Shown: positions 35,128 to 43,610 of the stretch, piece by piece
How positions within the stretch are numbered: position 1 is the first letter of the stretch
Layout of the letters: each line of letters begins with the position of its first letter
NCBI GenBank assembly: GCA_900466605.1
Contig: UBMU01000003.1
Coordinates: forward strand, 62,001 to 126,000
Origin: Hyphomicrobiales bacterium
GTDB lineage: Bacteria; Pseudomonadota; Alphaproteobacteria; Rhizobiales; Rhizobiaceae
DNA length: 64,000 bases
Direction of reading: 5' to 3'
The notes under the pieces: model-generated
Seen by the model: the letters and a program-made list of their open reading frames with translations, nothing else
Databases searched by the model: none
Told to the model about the DNA's origin: nothing
Position numbers and translations under genes: made by a program

Positions 35128-36963
35128 CTAGTATTCCAGAGGCAGTGTGGCGTTTTCCAGCCATGCCTTGACGTCGCGGTCATGAATCAGCGGCATCAGC
35201 GCTTCGCGGGTGCGCTCATGGTAGCTGTTGAACCAGTGCAGTTCGTCGTGGCTCAGAAGTTCGGGAATGACGATGCTGCGATCGATCGGGCAGAAGGTCA
35301 GTGTCTCGAAGCCCAGCATTGGCATGTCGCCGCCGTCGATTGCCTCCGCCTCGCGGACATAAATCAAGTTCTCGATACGGATCCCGAAGGCGCCAGGGCG
35401 GTAGTAGCCGGGCTCGTTCGAGAGGATCATCCCCGGCAGCAATTCCTGCGTTGAAAGCCTGGCGATGCGCTGCGGACCCTCGTGTACCGAAAGGTAGGAT
35501 CCGACGCCGTGACCGGTGCCATGGGCGAAATCGACCCCTGCCCGCCAGAGCGCAATGCGGGCCAGCGGATCGAGGTCGCAGCCGCGCGTGCCTTTCGGAA
35601 AGCGGGCGGTGCTGATCTGGATCATCCCCTTCAGCACCAGCGTGAAGAAGCGCTTATGCTCCTCGGTGACCGAACCAATGCCCACGGTGCGCGTAATGTC
35701 GGTCGTGCCGTTGATGTATTGCGCACCGGAATCGATCAGGAAAAGCTCTCCGGCTTCCAGCTTGCGGTTCGTTTCTGTCGTAACACGATAATGCATGATC
35801 GCCGCGTGCTCGCCGGCACCGGAGATCGAGTCGAAGGAAATATCCTTCAGCGGGTTCTGCATGCTTTGGCCGACGCGGGCGCGTGCCGCTTCCAGCTTCT
35901 CCGCCACCTCGATTTCAGTCACGGTCCCGGGTTTCGTCTGCGACAGCCAATAGAGAAATTCGACCATTGCCGCACCGTCCTGCAGATGCGCAGCCGCAGA
36001 ACCATTGATCTCGACGCCGTTCTTGACGGCCCGAGGCAGCTTTGCGGGATCATTCCCTTCCACAACCTCGCCGCCCGCCTTGCGAATGATCTCCGCCAAG
36101 GCATACGAGGTCAGGTCCGGATCCACCAGGACTCGACCTCCATCCTTTGCAACAGCCGACAGTTTTTTCTCGAGTTCCGACGGCGGAAGCTGCATGCACA
36201 TCTGCGCAAGATAGGCTTCAGCCTCGATCCCGGTCTTGCGTTTGTCGAGGAAGAGATCCGCCTGGCCGTCGGCATAGACAACCGCGCGTGCCAGCGGGTG
36301 AGGCGTATGCGGCACGTCGGCACCGCGGATATTGAATATCCAGGCTACCGAAGACGGATCTGCGATAAGCCCCGCCCTCAGGTTCTTCTTTGCAAGATCG
36401 GCCGCGATCGTTGCGATCTTGTCGGTCGCGAGCACGCCCGCCTGCACAATGTTCTGGATTGCCACCTGGCCCAGCGGTTCCTGCGGTCGGTCGCTCCAGA
36501 GCTTGTCGAGCGGATTGTGGGGCAGGACAACGAGCGAACCACCGATCTCGGCAAGCGCCTTCTCCAGTCGCCGCACCTCTACGCCGGAATGCAGCCAGGG
36601 ATCGATGCCGAGGCGCAGGCCCTTCGAGCCGTTCTTCGCAAGCCAGGCGTGAGGCGGTTCGTTCACAAGGTCTCCGCCGGTAAAGACGGTGTTGTCCACC
36701 TGCTCCGCAAGTTGCGTCACGTAGCGCCCGTCCACGAAGACGATCGCCGCCGAGCGCGTCACCAGCGCGACCCCCGCCGACCCTGTGAAGCCCGTCAGCC
36801 AGGACAAGCGCTCCGAACATGCCGGGACATATTCGCCGTTAAACTCGTCGGCGCGAGGCACAAGAAAGGCGTCAATGCCAAGCGCATCGAAACTTGCCCG
36901 CAAGGCCGATACGCGATCACGGCCGAATTGTGGCGTCGAAGTGACTTCGAAAGACTGGAACAT
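35128..36963 (-). CDS. M24-family Xaa-Pro aminopeptidase
   Basis: A 611-residue metallopeptidase that removes an N-terminal residue preceding proline. It has the long three-domain layout of eukaryote-like aminopeptidase P: two creatinase-like N-terminal domains and a C-terminal pita-bread domain with dinuclear metal site, seen in FLIDSGAQYINGTTDITRTVG (metal Asp residues), GTGHGVGSYLSVHEGP (His), and EPGYYRPGAFGIRIENL (Glu). I prefer the ATG at 36963 to the TTG two codons upstream. It stands alone, with azlD convergent on one side and the small-RNA locus divergent on the other. Confidence 0.92.
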   Translation of the reverse strand: MFQSFEVTSTPQFGRDRVSALRASFDALGIDAFLVPRADEFNGEYVPACSERLSWLTGFTGSAGVALVTRSAAIVFVDGRYVTQLAEQVDNTVFTGGDLVNEPPHAWLAKNGSKGLRLGIDPWLHSGVEVRRLEKALAEIGGSLVVLPHNPLDKLWSDRPQEPLGQVAIQNIVQAGVLATDKIATIAADLAKKNLRAGLIADPSSVAWIFNIRGADVPHTPHPLARAVVYADGQADLFLDKRKTGIEAEAYLAQMCMQLPPSELEKKLSAVAKDGGRVLVDPDLTSYALAEIIRKAGGEVVEGNDPAKLPRAVKNGVEINGSAAAHLQDGAAMVEFLYWLSQTKPGTVTEIEVAEKLEAARARVGQSMQNPLKDISFDSISGAGEHAAIMHYRVTTETNRKLEAGELFLIDSGAQYINGTTDITRTVGIGSVTEEHKRFFTLVLKGMIQISTARFPKGTRGCDLDPLARIALWRAGVDFAHGTGHGVGSYLSVHEGPQRIARLSTQELLPGMILSNEPGYYRPGAFGIRIENLIYVREAEAIDGGDMPMLGFETLTFCPIDRSIVIPELLSHDELHWFNSYHERTREALMPLIHDRDVKAWLENATLPLEY

Positions 36964-37113
36964 GCTCAATAACCCGGTTTCTTGTACGAATCCCCTGCGG
37001 AGGGATTCGGCTATGTTATCGGAATTTCAGGCGAATACGAGAAATTCGCGGAGTGGTGCGTGAGGCCAAAGCCGCCCAATAATTCGGCGGAAATGAGGCG
37101 TACATTTACAAAC

Positions 37114-37128
37114 TGGCACGCTTTATGC
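37114..37128 (+). promoter_or_regulatory. near-consensus sigma-54 (RpoN) promoter
   Basis: TGGCACGCTTTATGC matches TGGCACG-N4-TTGC at every fixed position except one (A for T). The GG and GC doublets have the correct spacing. Transcription would begin near 37140, about 105 bases before the 57-residue ORF. No activator gene or obvious enhancer site was found nearby. Confidence 0.6.
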
Positions 37129-37182
37129 ATTCCGCGCATAGCTCCCATGAATGAAACCCTCTCCCTCATCTTTTCTAAATCG

Positions 37183-37188
37183 CTATAT
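37183..37188 (+). promoter_or_regulatory. candidate CTATAT -10 box
   Basis: CTATAT, the preferred rhizobial -10 sequence, lies 57 bases before the small ORF. The -35 region at the right distance (TCTCCC) is poor. It may give a second, housekeeping start. Confidence 0.45.
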
Positions 37189-37244
37189 AGGCGCCATCAG
37201 ACGGGTTCGAGACGAACCTGAAACGAAAGAAAAGGAATTCAGAT

Positions 37245-37418
37245 ATGACTGCCCCTCTGTCGCGCTTCGCTTACAGCAGCCCGGTACAGGCTGGCGAGCG
37301 CCAGACTGTGCGTCACGTCATCGGCTCGCGCCGCCCGCTGCATGAGGACACCCTCAAGCTGCTCGGCGCCGGCCAAAAGGTTACGCGCCACCAGGGCGCA
37401 ACCAGCTACGCGTTCTGA
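37245..37418 (+). CDS. 57-residue basic protein of unknown function
   Basis: An ORF starting MTAPLSRFAYSSPVQAGERQ and ending HQGATSYAF, with AAGGAA nine bases before the ATG. It is rich in Arg, His, Gln and Ser, has no membrane segment or signal peptide, and I recognise no family; it does not look like DUF1127. It lies between a sigma-54-like promoter and an RNA-rich 3' region with a strong terminator, giving a predicted monocistronic transcript of about 430 bases. Small proteins encoded upstream of anti-Shine-Dalgarno RNAs are known in Rhodobacter (CcaF1 upstream of CcsR), so the pairing may be functional. Codon use resembles the neighbours. Confidence 0.7.
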   Translation: MTAPLSRFAYSSPVQAGERQTVRHVIGSRRPLHEDTLKLLGAGQKVTRHQGATSYAF

Positions 37419-37423
37419 GCAAC

Positions 37424-37567
37424 TCGCCGCTCCCTTCTCCTCCTCCCTCACGGGACCGGCGATCAGAACCAGTAGAAGCCCGCTCGAGCGCTCCTCCTCC
37501 TTCGAGCTCGCGGGCATGACCGGGAAACTGGTCTCAAGGCGGTGCCATCGGCACCGCCTTTTCTTTT
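37424..37567 (+). ncRNA. candidate small RNA with two anti-Shine-Dalgarno hairpins (alpha-r14 / CcsR-like)
   Basis: Three stem-loops follow the small ORF. Hairpin 1 pairs TCGCCG (37424-37429) with CGGCGA (37457-37462); its loop holds CTCCTCCTCCC (37437-37447). Hairpin 2 pairs GCCCGC and GAGC (37478-37489) with GCTC and GCGGGC (37506-37515); its loop holds CTCCTCCTCC (37491-37500). Hairpin 3 is the terminator. Known alpha-r14 RNAs such as S. meliloti NfeR1, and CcsR RNAs of Rhodobacter, have this arrangement and pair with ribosome-binding sites of target mRNAs. The 5' end is unknown: no good internal promoter is seen, so it may be cut from the 3' end of the small-ORF mRNA. Confidence 0.68.
37536..37567 (+). 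terminator. strong Rho-independent terminator of the small-RNA locus
   Basis: Perfect 11-bp stem AAGGCGGTGCC / GGCACCGCCTT with an ATC loop, then TTTTCTTTT. It is oriented forward only; the reverse side has no T-run, so it belongs to the small ORF / RNA and not to prmA, whose stop lies five bases away. Confidence 0.9.
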
Positions 37568-37571
37568 GCGC

Positions 37572-38450
37572 TCAGGGACGGTCGAGATGGATCGTCACCC
37601 AGCCATTGCGCCAGATCGTACGGACATGCCGCAGATGCGCACCATTGTAGGCTGCAAGCACCTTCCAGCGCTGCGCGGCGAGAATACCGGAAAGGATGAC
37701 GGAGCCCCCGGGCGCCAGATGGTTGACGAGCTGCGGCGCCATCTTGATCAATGGTCGCGCCAGGATGTTGGCGATGATGAGGTCGAATGGACCGTTGGCG
37801 GCAAAAGTGGTGGAGTGAAAACCCGGCGCCGTCGCTGTCGAAATGCCTGAAGCTATGCCATTGCTTCTGACGTTCTCGGCTGCGACCCGGGTTGCGATCG
37901 GGTCAATATCGGTCGCGAGAACAGGAATGTTACGCAGTTTCCTGACTGCGATTGCCAGAACGCCGCTACCGGTCCCGAGGTCGAGTGCATTCCGTACCCG
38001 ACGAGACCGCAGAACGCGGTCGATTGTCTCGAGGCACCCTGCTGTCGTCCCGTGGTGACCGGTACCAAATGCCTGGCCCGCATCGATCTCGATTCCAATA
38101 TCGCCGGGCCGCACCTTATCGCGGTCGTGCGAACCGTGAACAAGAAACCGCCCTGCCCGAACCGGCTTCAGCCCCTCGAGTGATTTCGCCACCCAATCGA
38201 CATCGGGTATCACCTCACGCTCGACCTTGGTGTCGGGAAAGCTCGTCTTCAGCGCTTCCTCGACGCGCGAGCGAACCTCTGCCTCGTCTTCACGCATCAT
38301 GTAGACCGAGGCTTCCCAAATGTCTTTCTTCTCATCGATCTCAGTGGTCGCGATTGCGATGTCTTCCTCGCCGAAGACATCGGACAGCAGGTCGAGAATC
38401 TCACCTGCCTGCACTTCGGTCGTTGTCACATAAAGGCGTATTTCACTCAC
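37572..38450 (-). CDS. prmA: ribosomal protein L11 methyltransferase
   Basis: Trimethylates lysine and N-terminal amino groups of ribosomal protein L11 with SAM. The 292-residue protein has the N-terminal substrate-recognition domain and a Rossmann-type domain with GQAFGTGHHGTTAGCLETID, the SAM motif ALDLGTGSGVLAIA, and NILARPLIKMAP. The start is the GTG at 38450 giving MSEIRLYVTTTEV, where family similarity begins. It is the last gene of a three-gene reverse-strand run (SCO1-like, flavin monooxygenase, prmA), 14 bases after the monooxygenase stop. Confidence 0.94.
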   Translation of the reverse strand: MSEIRLYVTTTEVQAGEILDLLSDVFGEEDIAIATTEIDEKKDIWEASVYMMREDEAEVRSRVEEALKTSFPDTKVEREVIPDVDWVAKSLEGLKPVRAGRFLVHGSHDRDKVRPGDIGIEIDAGQAFGTGHHGTTAGCLETIDRVLRSRRVRNALDLGTGSGVLAIAVRKLRNIPVLATDIDPIATRVAAENVRSNGIASGISTATAPGFHSTTFAANGPFDLIIANILARPLIKMAPQLVNHLAPGGSVILSGILAAQRWKVLAAYNGAHLRHVRTIWRNGWVTIHLDRP

Positions 38451-38464
38451 AATCACTCTTTCTT

Positions 38465-39592
38465 CTATAGGGCGCCATCGATCCAAGGCGGTGACTGGGT
38501 ATCATATCCCGACACGCTGCGAAGCAATTTTTGCGAGAACGCAGGTATCCGAAAAATCAACGGTGCTGCAAGGTTTCGGATCGCGATTGACGCCGGATTG
38601 GTCATGGTAATCAGTGATGTCAACCGATACGTCTGCTTCAGCACTGCCTTAACGGCAGGCATCCGGAGCTCGCTATACTCCTTCTCCCGCCCCTGCGAGA
38701 TGAGCCAAGCCAGCCAGCATGCGTCCTCAATACCAAGGTTCATCCCGCGCGCACCAGCCGGCGAATGAATGTGCGCAGCGTCGCCGGCAAGAAACACGTT
38801 GCCTTTTGTCATCGTCTCAACATGACGGAAGTGAATACGGAAGTCCGACGCCCATACCCGCTCGGCGATAGGCGCGGGATGTTCAATGCGGCTCTCGAAA
38901 TCAGAAAGCGTCGAGATGTAGCGCAGCACGTCGCGCGTAACGGGAAGGCGCCCGATGATGCCGGGATCGACCAGGTTGATCTCGGCAAAACCCGGATCAA
39001 TCGGCACAGCGTAGCGAAAGTCCGCCAGATAGAAGCTGCTCTCCAGCGCCTCCCCGGGAAAGCCGATGCCGACAGCCTTGCGCACCGCCGAATGCGAACC
39101 GTCGGCTCCGACCACGATATCGAAATCTACGATTTCAACCGAGCCGTCCGCCTTCCGTAGCGTCACGCTTGGCTTTAAAAGATCGCCAGAAACCGCCTCC
39201 ACGACGGTATTCCACTCAGGAACGATTTCGTAATCGGAGAGCTTACCGAGCAGCAAGCGCTCTGTATGGCCCTGTGCCAATGCATGGATCGCGCTGTAGG
39301 GGCCGGGAACCTTGGTCGTGTCGAGATCGACAAGCAGCCGGCCCCTGGAAGTAATCCGGAACCGTGCGAGCTGCTGTGCTTCCTGCAGTATTACATCGGT
39401 CACGCGCGAGGGTGAAAGCAGCGTCAGTGTTCTGGCATTGATGCCGAGCGCGCGGCTCTCCGTGAGCGGCACGGGGCCGGCGCCGCTTGCGACGATACGG
39501 GCAAGGAAACCCCGCCTTGCAAGCTCGAGGGCAGCAGTCAGACCCGTCGCACCGGCCCCGGCGATCAAGATGCTGCGATGCCCCGACGCCAT
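38465..39592 (-). CDS. FAD-dependent monooxygenase (UbiH/PHBH-like)
   Basis: A 375-residue flavoprotein of the FAD_binding_3 group, aromatic-ring hydroxylases and relatives. Landmarks are the dinucleotide-binding start ILIAGAGATGLTAALELARRG, the DG motif VVGADGSHSAVRKAVGIGFP, and the second FAD motif NVFLAGDAAHIHSPAGARGMN. It lies four bases after the SCO1-like gene and 14 before prmA, so it is cotranscribed with both, although no shared pathway is obvious. Substrate unknown. Confidence 0.88.
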   Translation of the reverse strand: MASGHRSILIAGAGATGLTAALELARRGFLARIVASGAGPVPLTESRALGINARTLTLLSPSRVTDVILQEAQQLARFRITSRGRLLVDLDTTKVPGPYSAIHALAQGHTERLLLGKLSDYEIVPEWNTVVEAVSGDLLKPSVTLRKADGSVEIVDFDIVVGADGSHSAVRKAVGIGFPGEALESSFYLADFRYAVPIDPGFAEINLVDPGIIGRLPVTRDVLRYISTLSDFESRIEHPAPIAERVWASDFRIHFRHVETMTKGNVFLAGDAAHIHSPAGARGMNLGIEDACWLAWLISQGREKEYSELRMPAVKAVLKQTYRLTSLITMTNPASIAIRNLAAPLIFRIPAFSQKLLRSVSGYDTQSPPWIDGAL

Positions 39593-39596
39593 GCCG

Positions 39597-40199
39597 TCAT
39601 CCCTTGCTGACGAGGTTCTCCAGTTTCTTTACAGCCGTATCGGGATTTTCGCCATAGGCGATAGTACCGGAGAACCGCCCTGCCGAATCGAGCAGGAAGA
39701 CGGAAGCCGTGTGGTCCATCGTGTAGTCGCCGTTTGGCTTGCTCTCGTCCAGCGGAACCTTCTTGGCGTAGACCCTGTAGCCCTTGATGACATCCGCAAC
39801 CTTGTCGGGAGCCCCAGATATGCCGACGATGCGCTTGGAGACGTTGGAGACGTACTGGTTCATCACCTCGGGCGTATCGCGCTCCGGATCGACGGTCACG
39901 AAATAGGCCTGAAGCTTCTTCCCCTCCGGATCGACCTTCTCCAGCCAGCCGTTCATCTCAAAGAGCGTTGTCGGGCAGACTTCCGGGCAATGGGTAAAAC
40001 CAAAGAACAGCGCCGTCGGCTTGCCGCGGAAGGCCTGCTCGGTGATCGGCTGGCCGTTTTGAGCGACAAGCGTGAAGGGCACACCGAACGGTCCGTCGGA
40101 CATGGCCTCCTTTGTCTTGGTGACGTTGAGCGTCAGCCAGCCGAGAATTCCCGCCATCAGCAGCACTGCAACCCAAACCGCAATGCGGACAGTCTTCAT
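39597..40199 (-). CDS. SCO1/SenC-family copper protein
   Basis: A 200-residue membrane-anchored thioredoxin-fold protein that helps load copper into the CuA site of cytochrome oxidase. One N-terminal membrane segment (about residues 5-25) is followed by the copper motif CPEVCP (Cys71, Cys75) and the third ligand His163 (MDHTASVFLL). The start is the ATG giving MKTVRIAVWV; upstream codons in frame do not belong. First in the run with the monooxygenase and prmA. No oxidase genes are in the window. Confidence 0.92.
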   Translation of the reverse strand: MKTVRIAVWVAVLLMAGILGWLTLNVTKTKEAMSDGPFGVPFTLVAQNGQPITEQAFRGKPTALFFGFTHCPEVCPTTLFEMNGWLEKVDPEGKKLQAYFVTVDPERDTPEVMNQYVSNVSKRIVGISGAPDKVADVIKGYRVYAKKVPLDESKPNGDYTMDHTASVFLLDSAGRFSGTIAYGENPDTAVKKLENLVSKG

Positions 40200-40551
40200 C
40201 AATCGAACCTCTGAGATCGGAACCATTCCCGTTGTGGGGTGATATCGCCTCGTTCTCCAAGGCGCAATTCAACAAGACGTTTTCCCATCGGCGACCGATT
40301 GCCCCAACAGCAACGGAAAGAGCGCAGCACGGGTAGAGAAGACCTCATTTACAACTGCATAGGCATGAAAACAAAGGGAACCTGCAATCTTTGAGGGTTA
40401 GCGAATACTTAAAAAAGCAGGTCTATATTTAGCACTGGATAGAGCGCTTGGTCGCTCTCGTGACATGACGTCCGCCTGGAAGCTCGACTCCGGCCATCCG
40501 CGTGAGCGCAAGATACATACCGCGTCTCACGCGGAGGGGGATGATCGTCAA
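40200..40551. other. 352-base divergent control region without a supported gene
   Basis: The gap separates the SCO1-like gene and the chemoreceptor gene. It has a CTATAT box (40423-40428, no good -35 partner) and a 6-bp hairpin AGAGCG / CGCTCT (40441-40458) upstream of the chemoreceptor. Its AT-rich part is 40385-40440. I see no gene. Confidence 0.6.
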
Positions 40552-42516
40552 ATGACTGATATGAAAGTGCGTAGGAGCCTCTCCGTTGGGCAGCGGCTGG
40601 GAACCCTTGCAGGCGCCGCGTTTATCGGCTTCGGTTCAATGCTTGGAGTCGGCTGGTACCAGAATTCGAGCGCCGACGCCGCGCTAAGGCACGCCAACGA
40701 GATCCAGGCCAGCGTCGATCACATCAACGAGATGCGCGCCGCCAACCTCACCCTCATTCTCGCTGCCATGGATACCATCGTCGACCGTGGCGATCGCGTC
40801 GTGATGCCGGAACGCCTGAAACTGATGAACGAAGCAATCGGCGAGCTACAAAGCAGCTCCAAGGAAATGCACAGCCTCGGAGAGGAACTGAACGCAGGAA
40901 GCTTGCTGTCGACTTACGACGCCGACGTCGCGGCTCTGGGAAAGAATATCGTCGGCGATTTGAAGGCCGCCGTCGAATCTGGCGCGCCCGACAATGAGTT
41001 CGACAGGCTGGACGACGCGATCGACGGTGGCGGCGACAAGGTGGGTGCGACACTGGACAAGCTCGCGCGCGAGGGCGGCGAGCTGGCCAAGGCGCGAATA
41101 GACGAGGCAAACGTGATCTCGCAGCGGGCGATTCAGATCCAGCTCGCACTTGGCATCGTTGCCATACTGACAATGGCTACCCTGCAATCCATCCATGGCG
41201 GGTCTATCCGCCGCGGCATAGAGGGCGTTCGCAAGAGCATGCAGGGCATCATGCGTGGCGATCTCGACAGCCACGTCCCCGCCACCGACCGTGGTGATGA
41301 GATCGGCGACATGGCACGTGCGGCAGAGAGTTTCCGGCTAGCTGCAATCGAGAAGCGGGAGCTCCAGGCGCGCAGCGAAAGCGAACGTCAGCAGAGCGAT
41401 ACCGAACGCCGCGGCCGCGAGGCAGCAAAGCTTGCCGATGCCGAAGCGCTCAACAACGCGGTGCATGCATTGGGCGACAGCCTCACACGCCTGGCTGGTG
41501 GCGACGTGACAGTCACTATCGATCAGCCGTTCAAGCCGGAACTGGAGCGCCTGCGCACAGACTTCAATCGCACCACTGCAACGCTCCGCCAGACGATGGC
41601 CGGGATCTCCCAGAACGGAGCCTCCATTCAGGCAAACAGCCAGCAGATGCGCTCGGCCGCCGACGACCTGGCAAAGCGCACGGAACAGCAAGCGGCCTCG
41701 CTCGAGCAAACCTCTGCGGCCCTCGACCAGATCACGGCAACGGTTCGCAACGCCACCAGTCGCGCCGAGGAGGTCGGCCACATGGTCGCCCACACCCGAC
41801 AGAACACGGCGAGATCAGATGTGGTCGTTACCGACGCCATGGCCGCCATGGAACGAATCGCCACGGCCTCGCGCGAGATCGGAATGATCATCAACGTCAT
41901 CGACGAGATCGCCTTCCAGACCAACCTCCTTGCGCTCAACGCCGGCGTCGAGGCTGCCCGCGCGGGCGAAGCCGGCAAAGGTTTTGCCGTCGTCGCGCAG
42001 GAAGTTCGCGAACTCGCCGGTCGCGCGGCGGGAGCCGCCAAGGATATCAAGGCCCTGATCGGAAAATCCGGGGTCGAAGTAAAGGCGGGCGGCGAATTGG
42101 TGACGGCAGCCGGCGAGGCGCTCCGCCAGATCGGCGAAGATGTTTTACGCATCGACGAGCATGTTAAATCAATCGTAACCTCTGCACGCGAACAATCGAC
42201 CGGACTGAACGAAATCAATACGGCCATCAGCCAGATGGACCAGGTCACGCAGAAGAACGCGGCCATGGTGGAAGAGACGAACGCAGCGAGCCATGCGCTC
42301 GCCACCGACGCCGACAACCTGATCCATCTGATCCAGACGTTCAAGATCGGCGAGGGCATGAATGCCCGTTCAACGCCGCGGGAAGCCACCGCTGTCTCGC
42401 ATCCGAAACCATCTCCCGCACGAAGCCTCATCGGCAAGGTCGCGGGCGCATTCAGCGGCGGCGCAACCGCCAGAGCCATGGCCGCACCGGCCGGAGACAA
42501 CTGGGAAGAATTCTGA
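40552..42516 (+). CDS. methyl-accepting chemotaxis protein
   Basis: A 654-residue transmembrane chemoreceptor. Two membrane segments (about 16-36 and 194-216) frame a helical periplasmic domain of some 155 residues that resembles a four-helix bundle, then come a HAMP domain, a second HAMP-like stretch ([25 protein letters not shown]), and the signalling domain with the conserved tip [21 protein letters not shown]. The last residues DNWEEF form the CheR/CheB tether like NWETF in E. coli, so it can anchor the adaptation enzymes. I chose ATG 40552; upstream codons are unlikely to be used. cheW follows after two bases. Ligand unknown. Confidence 0.93.
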   Translation: MTDMKVRRSLSVGQRLGTLAGAAFIGFGSMLGVGWYQNSSADAALRHANEIQASVDHINEMRAANLTLILAAMDTIVDRGDRVVMPERLKLMNEAIGELQSSSKEMHSLGEELNAGSLLSTYDADVAALGKNIVGDLKAAVESGAPDNEFDRLDDAIDGGGDKVGATLDKLAREGGELAKARIDEANVISQRAIQIQLALGIVAILTMATLQSIHGGSIRRGIEGVRKSMQGIMRGDLDSHVPATDRGDEIGDMARAAESFRLAAIEKRELQARSESERQQSDTERRGREAAKLADAEALNNAVHALGDSLTRLAGGDVTVTIDQPFKPELERLRTDFNRTTATLRQTMAGISQNGASIQANSQQMRSAADDLAKRTEQQAASLEQTSAALDQITATVRNATSRAEEVGHMVAHTRQNTARSDVVVTDAMAAMERIATASREIGMIINVIDEIAFQTNLLALNAGVEAARAGEAGKGFAVVAQEVRELAGRAAGAAKDIKALIGKSGVEVKAGGELVTAAGEALRQIGEDVLRIDEHVKSIVTSAREQSTGLNEINTAISQMDQVTQKNAAMVEETNAASHALATDADNLIHLIQTFKIGEGMNARSTPREATAVSHPKPSPARSLIGKVAGAFSGGATARAMAAPAGDNWEEF

Positions 42517-42518
42517 TC

Positions 42519-42986
42519 ATGAACAACACCGTCATCAACCAGACCGGCTCGCATCTCGAGATCGTTTCCTTCCATCTCGGCGAGCAGGAATTCTGCATCG
42601 ACATCATGGCGATCCGCGAAATCCGCGGCTGGGCGCCTGTGACGCCAATGCCGCACACGCCGCCTTACGTCCTCGGCCTCATCAACCTGCGCGGCGCGGT
42701 GATCCCTGTTATCGACATGGCCTGCCGCCTCGGCATGAAGATGACCGAGCCGTCCGAGCGTTCGGCCATCATCGTCACCGACATCGCCGGCAAGCTGGTC
42801 GGCCTGCTGGTCGAGCAGGTCTCCGACATGATGACCATCAAGAGCGAAGACCTGCAGCCGGCCCCGGAGATCATCCCGGAAACGCAGCGCGCCTTCTGCC
42901 GCGGCATCGTGGCGCTCGAGAAGACGATGGTCTGCTTCCTGAACCTCGACACGGTCATCGCCGACGAGCTGGCGCAGGCGGCCTAA
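42519..42986 (+). CDS. cheW: chemotaxis coupling protein CheW
   Basis: Links chemoreceptors to the CheA kinase. The 155-residue SH3-like protein has EIVSFHLGEQEFCIDIMAIR, the conserved VLGLINLRGAVIPVIDMACRLG, and a late FCRGIVALEKTMVCFLNLD. It begins two bases after the receptor stop, so the two are cotranscribed. A second cheW is presumably present in a main chemotaxis operon elsewhere. A strong terminator follows. Confidence 0.95.
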   Translation: MNNTVINQTGSHLEIVSFHLGEQEFCIDIMAIREIRGWAPVTPMPHTPPYVLGLINLRGAVIPVIDMACRLGMKMTEPSERSAIIVTDIAGKLVGLLVEQVSDMMTIKSEDLQPAPEIIPETQRAFCRGIVALEKTMVCFLNLDTVIADELAQAA

Positions 42987-43030
42987 CGGGACAAGCTAGG
43001 TCCACCAAAACTCGCACCCAGCGAGATCTC

Positions 43031-43068
43031 AAAACCGCTCGCAGCAGATCGTTGCGAGCGGTTTTCTT
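43031..43068 (+). terminator. Rho-independent terminator of the receptor-cheW operon
   Basis: A perfect 13-bp stem AAAACCGCTCGCA / TGCGAGCGGTTTT with a 9-base loop, the last T-run inside the stem, then CTT. Confidence 0.88.
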
Positions 43069-43166
43069 ATGCCGGCATTCCCCTCGCCGCATTTGCAGGC
43101 CCGCTGTGAACAAAAAGGCGAAGGCAAGCGTTTGACCGGTCGTTGGAGATGGAATGGGGTAGCACG

Positions 43167-43577
43167 ATGAATGAGACGAAGACACGCTACACCGGAGGAT
43201 GCATCTGCGGGGCGATACGTTACAGGATTGACGAGGCGCCGTTGGCGAGCGGCATCTGCCACTGCCAGACGTGCCGAAGGGTTGCTTCGGCGCCCACACT
43301 GCCATTCGTCACCTTTCCGGTACGAACGCTGATTTACGAACAAGGGGCTCCGCGAGCCTTCGCCTCCTCCAAAGGCGTCGTACGGACGTTTTGCGGCTCA
43401 TGCGGTTCCCCACTCGGCTACCACAACGAGGCGGATCCGGATTTGATCGACGTCATGACGGTCAGCCTTGACGATCCGAATGCGTATCACCCGACCTTTC
43501 ACGTCTGGACATCGGAGAAGTTATCCTGGGATGTCATCTGCGACGACCTGCCGGCCCATCACAAAAGCCGTCCCTAG
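43167..43577 (+). CDS. GFA-family (glutathione-dependent formaldehyde-activating-like) zinc protein
   Basis: A 136-residue protein of the GFA/CENP-V fold. All seven cysteines of the family's zinc sites are present: Cys12 and Cys14 (GGCICG), Cys31, Cys33 and Cys36 (CHCQTC), Cys76 and Cys79 (FCGSCG). Most such proteins have no tested activity, and the name refers to one member said to aid the formaldehyde-glutathione adduct. The ATG at 43167 is chosen; other Met or TTG codons lie 6-8 codons upstream. It is a single gene convergent with the epimerase. Confidence 0.88.
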   Translation: MNETKTRYTGGCICGAIRYRIDEAPLASGICHCQTCRRVASAPTLPFVTFPVRTLIYEQGAPRAFASSKGVVRTFCGSCGSPLGYHNEADPDLIDVMTVSLDDPNAYHPTFHVWTSEKLSWDVICDDLPAHHKSRP

Positions 43578-43610
43578 CTGTGGCTCGTACGGCTATCCTG
43601 CAGAGCCCAA

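Noticed and set aside
35482-36972. Forward-strand open frame of 496 codons
   Set aside because: Antisense to the complete M24 aminopeptidase with all metal-binding motifs; no family resemblance.
37239-37517. Reverse-strand 92-codon frame opposite the small-RNA locus
   Set aside because: It is exactly antisense to the 57-residue ORF and the anti-SD hairpins, lacks a ribosome-binding site, and the terminator T-run shows that transcription goes forward.
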